DNA from: Ophiura sarsii
Taxonomy: Eukaryota > Echinodermata > Ophiuroidea > Amphilepidida > Ophiuridae
Length of the DNA: 64,000 nt
NCBI GenBank assembly: GCA_035610835.1
Contig: CM069441.1
Coordinates: forward strand, 158,068,996 to 158,132,995
Direction of reading: 5' to 3'
Part shown: piece after piece, positions 40,801-54,700 of the stretch
Layout: each line of letters opens with the position of its first letter
Position numbering within the stretch: the first letter of the stretch is position 1
Program-made: the position numbers and the translations under genes
The notes under the pieces: generated by a model
What the model was told of the DNA's origin: nothing
Database searches by the model: none
What the model saw: the letters and a program-made list of their open reading frames with translations, nothing else

Positions 40801-43800
40801 TTATCTTACGTGTGGCAGACGCAGTGGCTGGTTTTTTCTTCATTAGATGGTTATGATATCAAGCAAAAATCGTTAGTTTCACAAATTGGGAACTCATCAG
40901 TATGAAATGAAATCGTTTAACATTTTGCCGATCAAATGTTCATTTCTTACTAACCAGAATTAATCGACGTCGCCAACACATTATCGCTCCAAGGGCTAAC
41001 ACTGGCTCCGTTGTGTATTCGGATCTATCAAAATGAAAGAAAGAAAAAATCCAAATCGACAGGATATTGTAGTACACGATACGCAAAAAAAAGGTCATCT
41101 CTAGAAACGCACACTGCTATCATTGTTACGTTACGACAACGGTGTGGACCTCAATGCGCCAGATTAAATGTAAACAGTTTGTGTTCGTTTAATATTATTT
41201 CGAGACATAAATCACTTGGGGCCCATTAAAAATGGTAAACATTTTGCAACTTATATCCCGAATGGTGAAACTTTCATGAGGTGCAGTTCCCCCGGCAGTT
41301 CCCTATTAGGGATTCGGCCTATGATTTCCTTCATGTTAAATCGGAGCCAAACCAGCTTTGTATTTTGAATAACGTACGTACCCTAATAAGATAGTTGCTG
41401 TTTCCTTTGAGATCATTGATGTTTACCACTACAGAGAACTCATCATTAACGACCGTCATATACTGCTTGTCTTCAATTGTAGGAGAGACCATCTGGTATT
41501 CTATTTCGTAAGATTTGATGATACCATTGAGATTATATGGCTTAACTGCTTCCAATAATAAGGTGATAGAAGTAAGTGTGGTGCTAATTATCGTTGGTGC
41601 GATGGGTGCAGGTGGCTCTATGATAGAAGCATTGAACAATATAGTATAATGTAAAATATTGATATGTTTATGTTTATGTATAAACTGTACGAGTATAAAA
41701 ATGAAACGAAATACTGTGCCATAGTTTTTAAATGCCTAGATTTGCAACCTGCAAGACTGCAAATACAACCAAACACTCTGGTACTTGCCTTCTTCAACAG
41801 TGAAGAAGTTCAAAGACTCACTGTATGCACTCATACCAATTTCATTCCTCACAGTTACACGGATGTTGTATTCACTATATGTTTCTAAACCTCGTATGGT
41901 CGTCTCAGTTGAAGTTGTATTGATGCTTTGCTCCTGGTGGGTGTCATCTTCTGTAAGTCTATAAAACACTGTGTAGTGCAAGACTCCGGTACTGCAACGT
42001 ATTCTGTCTTCGCTAGGTGCCTGAAACACGTGGCAAAAATAAACTTGTGATCACCGGGAACGTAAGAACAAATTTAATTATATTTATTATTTAAACAACT
42101 CCAAGTTAAAAACAAAAGACAACTTATTAACAACAATATATTTGTGTTTTTTACAATTCTTTGTATCATGTTTTTCATATAAAAGCAATGAAGATTAGGC
42201 CTACCTCCAATAATGCCTATATTGGGAAATTTATGTAACATGTAACAATTTTAGTGTACATTCAAATGGAGACGACCATACTATAATATAATCAAACTTG
42301 ACATAGCATGTAAATTTAGAAAAAAAATTTAACGATAGCCTACATATAATTATTTCTTACCTCCCATCGCACCACAATTTGCTTAGGTTGATTATGCATT
42401 GCCACTAGACCCTGAGGTGGCAGAGGTTCTGCAAGGTAATACAAATTAAACAGTCATTGCATGACCATCTTTAAGAGGTCACAAAGATAGTATCAAGTTA
42501 AGGGATGCCATGTTATGAAAGTCATTTGCATAACAACTTGTTTTGAGTCATTGCTGTTTTGGCCTGATCATAACACACAACAACGAAGTGTAATTTGCGA
42601 AACGTCAACTAAACATCCCTGTGCATTATAAACGCATTGTTAGAGATTAAAGGGGCACTAAGAGATGTGTTGGAGGCTGCGCCCTCAATTATGATAAAAA
42701 CTGGGATTAGTATATGTTTATAATTGTATTACATGTATGAACTTACACCTATAAGGATTAAGAAAAATCAGCCCTCCTTGTACAAGAAAACGTCGATTCA
42801 AAAATGCTCGTAGAGCCGCAATGAGCATTTTACGTCCGACAGTATCCCCCTGCAGTACGCGTGATACATAACGCGAACCATATTTGCATAGAGGGCGTTT
42901 TTCAATAAATAGCGATGATATTGTTTTGATCAAGTTTTGCTGTGTTTTTGTTAGAAGAAACAACAATAATGGCAATTTTTAATGTTCATCTTGAATTCTG
43001 AAGTAAGTTTTTTAAACATTTAAAATTTTCAACACCACTAAATGTCCCTTTAACGTCTGATTGTTTGTTGTTGAAAAAATGCGCACATTCGGGCTAAAAA
43101 GAGATTGGGGAAATTGAACAACAAATGTTATCATCCCTGTGTTTAATATTCTTTAGATGTGTGATGTTTCGAAACGTCAACTAAACATGCCTAACGTGTT
43201 ATCAATTATAGATCATCTGAATTGTTTTTAAACATTGAAATAAAATATGCAAAATCAGGATATAAAAAGAGAGTTGGGAAATTGAAGAACAAAAAACACA
43301 TATTATCATTCATTAGATGTGTGGATTTTTAAGGATATTTTATTTACCAGCACATAACATAGTGACTATGTTTGAGTAAGATCCTCTTGGTCCTTGGCCT
43401 CCCTCATCTCCCTTAGTAGCTGCTACACTAAACACATAGTCGGACTCCAATCGTATACCTTCTATGGTTGACATCAGTACTTACCAGCACATATGGTAGT
43501 GACTGTGGCTGAGTTGGGTCCTCTTGGTCCTTGGCCTCCCTCACCTTCCCTTATAGCTGCTACACTAAACACATATTCAGTCTCCCATATTAGACCCTCT
43601 ATGGTTGACATCAAACCATTGCTTATTATATCACCATCTAACCAGGAACTACCTGATGCAAGCTTGTAATGAACTCTGGATAGAACAATAAGGAAAAAGT
43701 ACATTTCTTTTATATCAACAAAACAAACTTAGTATCTCACGTATACAAAGTGTCGTTATGTACCTTGACTTAACAAACGTCTACTAAAACATGTATACGG

Positions 43801-46800
43801 CCACAGCAACCCCCGTCAGCAACCATCTGCCATCAAGACAAAATATACCTGACCACCCTGGGCTTCTGTATGTCTTAGTGATAGACCAGTGGCGGATACT
43901 GGGGGGGAGGCGAAAAAGGTGTTCGAGCACTGACCCTAATAGCCATGTTTATTGGACCATAACAGGCACGCTATTTGAGTCACGTGAAAATCGAAACTTT
44001 TTTCTGGTAGCCTAAAGTATCCCCTTACTCATATCCCTCCCCCTTCCACACCGATCAATGTTGGGAGGCCCTGTGCTGATGGTGGGCAAATTGTGGGATT
44101 CAACATTAATCAGGGGGGGGAGGGGGATCACTTTACATTACACCTACAAAGTGTTCGAACACTTTTTTCTAACATTGTAGGTGCTGGTAGCGCGGGGAAA
44201 GGAAGACGGGTATAGTACGAAGATTCTATAGTACGACGCGTGTAAGTCCACAGTCGCTAGTCCGAATCAGATAAAAGATTATTTAGTCCGAAAAAGGGCT
44301 CCTTATTTCGAAGGTTCTCTATTCCGAAAAGAAAGAAGGAGCTAAAGTCCGACGTTTCATGAGTCCGAAAATGAAATGGGTTCTATAATTCTATTTTTTT
44401 TAAAGCGTAAAAAAAGGTCCGACAATAGAAAAGGTTCTTTAGTACGAATATTAAAAAGGTTCTTTAATCCGAATAATTTGAAGGTCTCTATAGTCCGAAA
44501 ACTGGCAAACGTTTTCCTAAACGAATGAAAAAATGATCGTTTCTCGGAAATGATTGAATCCTTTCAAGGAAAATTTAGGAAGGTCTTTGATCATTGATAT
44601 CAACTCACCTGTATGATACAACGGGTCCATCACCAATCACTCCATCCCATTCATCCCATTCAATACTGACAAATAAACCACCGATGTCTGTGACTCTAGG
44701 AGCTGTAGTAAACTCAGGCAAATCTGGAATAGAGGCAACTCTGATTGTGTTATTATTGATTAAACTTGATAGGCCTACTTTGTTCTCTGTCGTACGTTAT
44801 TTCATACATAACCTATGAGAACATTTACAGTTTGTTGGTAATTTTCCCCATCGTTTTTTGGGGTATAGTGGTAAAAGAACCGAAATCCTATTGGAAATCT
44901 TTAAGAATGGCGATTTTGATCATGCGATCCTTGCCCTTACCCCGTACACCAATAATACAACACACGACGGGAATTGAAGGTCAAATAAAGGGTTAATTTA
45001 AATTGGACAGCTAACAAAACTTGACAGTTTACTTATTTTTCAGTCGTTTATTTTCATTTTTAGGAAGATAAAATAGATTACCTATACGCTTTATACAAGC
45101 AACAATAATTTCATTGGTCAATGCACACATCACGCTCAAATAGCCGTTTCAATTCAAATCTTTGTTTTATTTACCTTGTATATTGACATACACATTGTTT
45201 TCATCAGTAAATATCTTTGCATTACAAAGAGAGACGCAGACAAGCAAATACTTATTTGGTCCGTTAATCAACTTATTCAAGAACCACTAACCAAATGATT
45301 TGGATGACTCGGTGAGAGATGCTCCTGGTGGGGTTGTTATTCTACATCCAATTGGTTCATTAGCATCTACCTGATTAACGTCAAACAACACATATCTGCT
45401 GGTATCATTGGAGGATTCAGACCGGAATGTGATGCCAGTTGTGTCTCCTCCAGATCTTTCTAGAATCACAGACTGTCTGGTGGGTGGTGGGTTGCCAGTT
45501 ACCACACAGGTAAAAACTGTTGTCTGTCCAGGGTTCACTTTAGTATTGGTTAAACTCTGCACACCTGTTATTACACATAGTTATAGAACACTTAACATAA
45601 ACACTGCACAAAAAGAAATTATCTATTTCCTCCCGCGCATTTTGACACCGCATCTGTTACAATAGCACCAATATTGATGAAGCCGTGTAGAGTTGAATAA
45701 CATATGATGAAAAGAGCGTTAACAAAACAGTAAATCTATAAAGTGTACCTGGACAATCATATTTACAATGACCAATATCATTCATGATTTTGTAAGCCAA
45801 CGCACCTGTCTCTACATTTCCGTGCCACCTTCCTTCTAACTCCAAATCGAAGAGCAACTTCAGTTACAGAAACTCCAGAAACCTTTCATGGAGAGAAAGA
45901 AGGTTGCAAGGAAATGGAGAGACGGGTGTTGGCTTACAAACGTGAATGATCCTGGTCATAGTATTAAAGGATGAGTCTCACACCAGTAGATACAGTGAGG
46001 TGTTGGAAACAATTGACGATATGAGATGTTCGGATGATGATTGTCTTTTCACGGAGAGAGAGAGAGAGAAAGAAGAGGTACACTTTATATTTGCTGTTTT
46101 GTTTACGCTCTTTTCATGGGTATAGGGTTAAGTGCAACAATAGAATCAGCATCATTTTTTATTCAAATGTCCACTGCTTCAGCAAGTTTGGTGCTATTGT
46201 ACAAATTAATTTATTTATGGTCCTAAGAATTAAACACAGGGCGCCTCTAAAAAATTGGATACTTTCTTTTTGTGCAGTGTTTATAATAATGATGATATAT
46301 AAACACTTTATATTACATTATGGCTCATAGTAACTTATCTGTCTTCAATATCGATATTTGTGGGGTTTAAAAAGGAAATTGTTGACAAGACATCCCCCAT
46401 CACATTCCTACCTATACAATACTTACCTGTCTGACAATCAGGTTCTATCCAGTTAACAAGACATCCCCCATCACATTCCTACCTATACAATACTTACCTG
46501 TCTGACAATCAGGTTCTATCCAGTTGACAAGACATCCCCCATCACATTCCTACCTATACAATACTAACCTGTTTGACAATCAGGTTCTATCCAGTTGACA
46601 AGACATCCCCCACCACATTCCTACCTATACACTACTTACCTATTTTTGAGATTATCGTTTCTCACAACAGTAAATAAGCTTACCTCTGGGATAGCTTTCT
46701 GGCAGCAATTCGCTTGCCTTTCGTCAGCCCCAATAACACGTGGGGGCGCTGTTGGCGGTTAGGCTACTTACCTGTTTGACAATCAGGTTCTATCCAGTTG

Positions 46801-49800
46801 ACAAGACATCCCCCATCACATTCCTACCTATGCAATACTTACCTGTCTGAAAATCAGGTTCTATCCAGTTGACAAGACATCCCCCATCACATTCCTACCT
46901 ATGCAATACTTACCTGTCTGAAAATCAGGTTCTATCCAGTTGACAAGACATCCCCCATCACATTCCTACCTATACAATACTTGCCTGTCTGACAATCAGG
47001 TTCTATCCAGTTGACAAGACATCCCCCATCACATTCCTACCTATACAATACTTACCTGTCTGACAATCAGGTTCTATCCAGTTGACAAGACATCCCCCAT
47101 CACATTCCTACCTATGCAATACTTACCTGTCTGAAAATCAGGTTCTATCCAGTTGACAAGACATCCCCCACCACATTCCTACCTATACACTACTTACCTG
47201 TCTGAAAATCAGGTTCTATCCAGTTGACAAGACATCCCCCATCACATTCCTACCTATACAATACTTACCTGTCTGACAATCAAGTTCTATCCAGTTGACA
47301 AGACACCCCCATCACATTCCTACCTATACACTATTGTTTTTATATTTTAACTGTTTGTTTTCATTTGTTTTAATGTTTGCGCCTCGGAATAGGTTGTCTA
47401 GATAGATGGCGCATTATAAATGCATTATTATTATTATTATTATTATTACTACTTACCTGTCTGACAAGCAGGTTCTATCTAGTTGACAAGACATCCCCCA
47501 TCACATTCCTACCTATACAATACTTACCTGTCTGAAAATCAGGTTCTATCCAGTTGACAAGACACCCCCATCACATTCCTACCTATACAATATTTGCCTG
47601 TCTGACAATCAGGTTCTATCCAGTTGACAATACATCCCCCATCACATTCCTACCTATACAATACTTACCTGTCTGAAAATCAGGTTCTATCCAGTTGACA
47701 AGACACCCCCATCACATTCCTACCTATACACAACTTACCTGTCTGACAAGCAGGTTCTATCCAGTTGGCAAGACACCCCCCATCAAATTCCTACCTATAC
47801 AATACTTACCTGTCTGACAATCAGGTTCTATCCAGTTGACAAGACATCCCCCATCACATTCCTACCTATACAATACTTGCCTGTCTGACAATCAGGTTCT
47901 ATCCAGTTGACAAGATATCCCCCATCACATTCCTACCTATGCAATACTTACCTGTCTGAAAATCAGGTTCTATCCAGTTGACAAGATATCCCCCATCACA
48001 TTCCTACCTATACAATACTTGCCTGTCTGACAATCAGGTTCTATCCAGTTGATAAGACATCCCCCATCACATTCCTACCTATCTAATACTTACCTGTCTG
48101 ACAATCAGGTTCTATCCAGTTGACAAGACATCCCCCATCACATTCCTACCTATACAATACTTACCTGTCTGACAATCAGGTTCTATCCAGTTGACAAGAC
48201 ATCCCCCATCACATTCCTACCTATACAATACTTACCTGTCTGACAATCAGGTTCTATTCAGTTGACAAGACATCCCCCATCACATTCCTACATATACAAT
48301 AATTGCCTGTCTGACAATCAGGTTCTATCCAGTTGACAAGATATCCCCCATCACATTCCTACCTATACAATACTTGCCTGTCTGACAATCAGGTTCTATC
48401 CAGTTGACAAGACATCCCCCATCACATTCCTACCTATACAATACTTACCTGTCTGACAATCAGGTTCTATCCAGTTGACAAGACATCCCCCATCACATTC
48501 CTACCTATACAATACTTACCTGTCTGAAAATCAGGTTCTATCCAGTTGACAAGACATCCCCCATCACATTCTTACCTATACACTACTTACCTGTCTGACA
48601 ATCAGGTTCTATCCAGTTGACAAGACATCCCCCATCACATTCCTACCTATGCAATACTTACCTGTCTGAAAATCAGGTTCTATCCAGTTGACAAGACATC
48701 CCCCATCACATTCCTACCTATACACTACTTACCTGTCTGACAAGTAGGTTCTCTAGTTGACAAGACATCCCCCATCAAATTCCTACCTATACAATACTTG
48801 CCTGTCTGACAATCAGGTTCTATCCAGTTGACAAGACATCCCCCATCAAATTCCTACCTATGCAATACTTACCTGTCTGACAATTAGGTTCTATCCAGTT
48901 GACAAGACATCCCCCATCAAATTCCTACCTATGCAATACTTACCTGTCTGACAATCAGGTTCTATCCAGTTGACAAGACATCCCCCATCAAATTCCTACC
49001 TATGCAATACTTACCTGTCTGACAATCAGGTTCTATCCAGTTGACAAGACATCCCCCATCACATTCCTACCTATACAATACTTGCCTGTCTGACAATCAG
49101 GTTCTATCCAGTTGACAAGACATCCCCCATCACATTCCTACCTATACAATACTTGCCTGTCTGACAATCAGGTTCTATCCAGTTGACAAGTCGTCAACTG
49201 GATGTCGTCATGTCGGGACAAGCATCCAACACTGCACCCATAAATGCTTCTGTTCCACAAGGATCTATCCTTGGTCCACTACTGTTTTCTGTCTTCATTG
49301 ATGAACTTGTGGATGTCTGTGACAACGAGCTCTACCTGTACGCTGACGATTCAACACTTTTCGCACCCATTAAGTCTTCAACCAGCTCCAACGCAGTAGC
49401 TGCTAGCCTTAACAGTGATCTAAGCAATACGAAAGCGTGGGCTGATAAATGGAAAGTGACCTTTGAGCCTACCAAGTGCAAGACCATGGTAATCTCTAGG
49501 AAGAGAACCCCATCCCAACTTGAACTCTACTTTGGTGACTGCAAGCTACCATCTGCAGACAAACTGGAAATCCTGGGTGTTACCATTAATAGCAAGCTGA
49601 CTTGGTCCAAACACATTTCGGCTGTCTCAACCAGGGCTGGCCAGAAGCTCGGCGCTCTTCGCAAGGTTGCAAATAAATTGACGGCATTCTGGTTCTGGTT
49701 CTGGTTCTGGTAGATTACTGTCCAACGCTCCTGATGGAGCCAAACGGACAGGGTGTGTGCGCATGTAATGATGTGTTTTGCTTAGTCTTGCTTGTTGCTT

Positions 49801-51719
49801 AACTCTTGCAGATGGTTTGCAAGGGTGGTCTTGAATTTCGGTAGGGAATCAATGTTTGTGATGTGTTCCGGGAGTGAGTTCCAGTCACGTATTGTGCGGG
49901 GGAAGTATGCGTGTTTGAGGCAGTCTTTGTTGGTTGCGATTTGATTGTATGCGTTACAATGGAGCTGCCGTGTACGACGCTGGGCGGGCTGTAGCTGTGA
50001 GTCAAGGGGCAAGGATAGAAGTCCAAGTCTGGCTTGTTGAAGGACTGTTAGCCTGCGAGCCAGTCTCCTGTTGGTGAGTGAGTCCCATCCGAGATCTTGT
50101 ATCATTTTAGATACACTGCCCTTGGATCTGGTTTTGAAATCTCCACACACAAATCTGGCTGATCTCCTTTGTATCATTTCCACTTTATTTTGTAAGTCCT
50201 TTGTGTGTGGGTCCCAGACCGCGGAGGAGTACTCCACTAGAGGCCGGACTAGGGTGTTGTAGGCCGCCTCTTTGGTCTTAGTTGGGCAAGAGTAAAGGTT
50301 TCTACGGATGAAACCTAGGGACCGGTTTGCCTTGGCCGTTATTTGATGGATGTGTGTGTTCCATTGGAGCTTATTTGTGATAAAGACTCCAAGGTAAGGG
50401 TGTCCATTGGTTTCACTCAGTATGTTTTCACCCAGTTTGTACTCAAAGCGCTTTGTGGAACGTGCATGTGTGAGTCTCATTACAAAGCACTTTGAGGGGT
50501 TAAACGACAATTGCCAATCCTTCTCCCATTTCACCAGTGTGTTTAGGTCGGACTGTAGCTCCTCAGAATCAAATGAATAAACATTGGGCAGATCTACTGT
50601 GTACAAATCACAAGTCCGTAGTGTAATGGAGTATGCTTCACTAGGCTGGTCTAGCGCTTCACCTACTATCCTAAGCCATCTTGACAACATCCAAAGGAAG
50701 GCACTCAAGATCATTGGAGCTCATGATGCTACTGGTCTATCGCATCTCAGCATCACAAGCCTAGTTCACCGGCGACAGGTAGCAGCAACCACGGTCTTGT
50801 ACAAAATGCATACCAACCACTGCCCACAAGATTTAGCAGCACTGCTCCCCACACCATATGTTCATCGTCGTGCTACACGTGCAAGTGTTGCAATGCCAGA
50901 TCATGCCCTTTCACTGCCACCTGCCAGAACTTGCTGCTTAGACAGAAGTTTCATCCATGCAGCTGTTCCACTGTGGAACAGTCTTCCAGTCAATGTTGTT
51001 GGCAACATCCAAGAGGAAGGACTACAATCGTTCAAATGTCGTGTTAACAGACACTTTCTCTACAACTCTTCAGAGTATGTTGGCTAAGCTCTCCCGATGT
51101 ATCAATGACCTCCAGATATTATTTTCGTCTATTTTTTTGATGTTACTCTCTATGTTTGGGTGTTTATCCTATTCCTGTCCCACGCCACTTTCATTGGCTT
51201 TTTTACTCGCCCAATTGTGTTTACTTGTATTTTTGATTATTTTCTGAGTTGCAGTGAACCAATTGATTGGCCCATCAGAGCTCTCTGTTGAGAGTTACCC
51301 GTTTGATTTGTAATCACTCAGTTCATTAACGTTGTTAATGTCTGTTGGGCTATTGTTCACATTTGCTCTTTATATACAAAAAAAAAGACATCCCCATCAC
51401 ATTCCTACCTATACAATACTTACCTGTCTGACAATCAGGTTCGATCCAGTTGACAAGACATCCTCCATCACATTCCTACCTATACAATACTTGCCTGTCT
51501 GACAATCAGGTTCTATCCAGTTGATAAGACATCCCCCATCGCATGTCCCTGTCACTTGGTTACAAGAATCTGCATAACAGTGACACACTCCACTGCACTC
51601 GTGGCCAAAGGTAGAACCCATACAATCTATAAAGTATAATTCGAACATGTGTCCGTGTCATTCATTTGGCCATACACTCCGCATTCTCCATACACTCCGC
51701 ACTCGAGTCTGGGATGCGG

Positions 51720-51756
<37 letters not shown>

Positions 51757-54700
51757 GTCGCAGGATAGCATTTCGCTAGGACACTGTCTAGGAGGTCGGG
51801 GCTCCTTTGCATGCCTTGCCTCCCCGGCTCGATGCTGTATGTCCTTTTGTATAGGAGTTGTCAAATTGGTCCAATACCAGCTAGATTCTTGTCAGGTTTT
51901 GTCCAAAAGCAGGTTCCGGCACAATAGCTCACTAACTCATTGCTTTTTAAAATGGCTCAATATCTCTATATGAATTGATCCATAGCAGATTGTTCCGGTT
52001 CACAAGCTCATTGCTTAAAATCTAAATATCAATTGTATATTGTTGTGGATGGGAGCATGGGAAATCCCGACATTGTTTTAGAATCTTGTAACAATGTATT
52101 ACTGATTGTTAAAAACACATTGTTTGTTATTGTAGTTAGGCAATGGCCTCCGTTCTCATGAATAAAAAGCTGTGAGATTCATGTGATTCTCTACACAATT
52201 TAATGCACTACATGAACAGAAAGTGGAAGTATCCAATTAATTATTATGTGCCAACAAAGTGTGCATCTCAGAGTTTTGATATGTGCTATGAATATGGCAT
52301 AAAATGCTGCAGTAGTACCTGGTCAGGAAAATGTGGGGTTTAATAAGAGAACGTTGATGTCGATTATACTTACATTTCTAAATTTAATTACATACCTTGA
52401 CAATTCACAAAGACTTCACTATCATAGATATTATACCCTGGTGCACATAGTAGATTAGGACATCCTCCAGTATTCTTGTTACATGGTGCATCATTAAGAC
52501 AATGACATTTAAGAATACATTGTGAGCCAAAGTAGTCATTGGGACATACTGATGGAACTGTATCACAAAATTAAAAATAATTTACGTTTGTTATGGTAAC
52601 AATCATCCAGATCTTGGATATTAAGTTGTAACAAGACTATGGAACCTTATGAGTTATTTGTAATAGACCGTTTTCCTATTGAAAATCTAAGGCGTTTACC
52701 GAAATGTACGAAAGTTCAACGAAATAATGTGCGACATACTAGTAATTGATATTGTTATAATAGAAGACTCGACTATAATCCGCTGTTGGTAACAAGGTTA
52801 CATATTATATGATTACTTCGAAGGGGCCAGCTAATTGTATGCCCAAACCAACATCTGGTACGTGTTAATGGATTTAAATGGAAATTGAACTCTATCTAAT
52901 ATGAAATCAAATTTGCTCAAGGACCAGAAACATTGTATTTCTATGATAATAGTTTGATGCAGCTGATGGTGTTGTTCTAGATAGACTACCCCAGTCCTGT
53001 GTCCACCGAGGGCTTCTTGTAGCGGACTTTGCTAAGCAAAGTATCAATTGTTCACTGTAGACATAATCATACACAGTCATCAAAACAAGTAACTGACCAG
53101 GTAAATAATGTGCAGAAAACTCAAAGTTTAGCTCCTGCATATACGCATATTAAATTATAAAGTTGTTCAGCAATTCCTCCTCTTTAATTTGTTCCGGTGG
53201 ATCAATACGGCACACACACTTTACCTGCCCTATGCTCCCCGTGTTGAAAAGAAAAATGTGAAAATGAAAATCGTACTTGTCCTTTCATTTTGGGATTGTA
53301 ACTTCCTCATAAATAATCAACCATTCTTAGCGCGCAACATGTTTATGTGGGAGTTCTACCTTTTATATATAGACATCAGCACATTTATAACCTGTCCAGT
53401 TATACTTGTTTGATGACTGTATTACTATTTTGAACCATAGAGAGACGGCTTAATCAGAGCTAGTGATGTTCATGACAATTATTTTAATGTTGGTAACATT
53501 TGTAAGATACACTGAAGCAATAAAGATGATGTTATAACCCTTACTTTGGCACGATGTTCCAGACCATCCTGTTTCACACACATTACCATCTTCACATGCT
53601 CCTGTGTATGCATTACATGTCCCAGATGTACAATTACATTCTTGAGTACAGCTAGCTCCAAATGTTCCTGAAGGACAAACTAAAATTGAATAAAACATTT
53701 AAAATTCCGTCCCGGCGAATTACGAATTGTATGATTTGAAACTTTAGTGAATCAAGTGCAAAAGACATCTTAAAAGTCAATAGGCTTCTGTATTGCCGGT
53801 GTGGCTATAACTACTGATCAAATAGTTCCCTGTTCATTATACATAACACCGTATTTGATTTGAAACGCAACATGTCATGTCCAGGCGTGACGGGAAGAAG
53901 AAAGGGAAGAGAAAAAGGGGAAGTAAAGGGAACAGGGGAAGGAAAGGGAAAAGAGGGACGAAAAAAGGAAAGAAAAGGAAAAGAATGGGAAGAGGAAAGA
54001 AAAACAAAGGGTATGAAGGAAAGAGTGTAAGAAAAACAATAGTTGATAGTTGATAACGAAGGCAAAATAAGAAGTGAAGAAATTCAACTATCCAAACACT
54101 TGATAATTTAATGTATAAGCGCGCATTACGTAACTTCGGTGAATTTCATCAAGGTTATCATAGGACCGGAAAGGGTAACCTTTTGTAACCTTAGGGTCGA
54201 ACTAGTGTTCACCGGGAAAAAATAATATCGAATTTTTGTAGGTATTTAATACTTACGATCCCTACAGTCCAGAGAATGATATCCAGTATTACATGTACAT
54301 CCATAGGGATCAGGAAGACAGAATATCGGGTTCTTGTAGGCATTTAATACTTACGACACCCACAGTTCAGAGTATGATATCCAGTATACATGTACATCAA
54401 CATGGACCAGGAAGACAGAATATCGGATTCTTGTAGGCATTTAATACTTACGATCCCCACAGTCCAGAGTATGATATCCAGTATTACATGTACATCAACA
54501 TGGATCAGGAAGACAGAATATCGGATTTTTGTAGGCATTTAATACTTACGATCCCCACAGTCCAGAGTATGATATCCAGTATTACATGTACATCCATAGG
54601 GATCAGGAACACTGAATATCGAATTCTTGTAGGCATTTAATACTTACGATCCACACAGTCCAGAGTATGATATCCAGTATTACATGTACATCCATAGGGA

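Larger units (their letters stand above)
46375..49189 (-). repeat. 71-bp EGF-exon-derived tandem array, about 36 units
   Basis: Exact 71-bp spacing (46,381 to 46,452). On the minus strand each unit is the 3' half of EGF exon 4 ([22 protein letters not shown]), CAGACAG|GTAAGTATTG and about 15 more intron bases, rejoined at ATGTGATGGGGG to mid-exon. Units differ by a few bases; some have a GC donor (TTGCCTG on the plus strand). Two small insertions (46,641-46,766 and 47,333-47,450) interrupt it. Confidence 0.95.
49190..51388 (+). mobile_element. LINE A (plus strand), 5'-truncated, inserted in the 71-bp array
   Basis: The array unit is cut between GTTGACAAG and ACATCCCC. The insert starts directly in RT coding and ends after non-coding 3' sequence in an A-rich ATACAAAAAAAAAAG tail. 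It is itself interrupted by LINE B (about 49,690-50,580). Confidence 0.88.

Noticed and set aside
41011..41229. Plus-strand 72-residue frame as a gene
   Set aside because: It covers the antisense of an FN3 exon and its intron. No domain.
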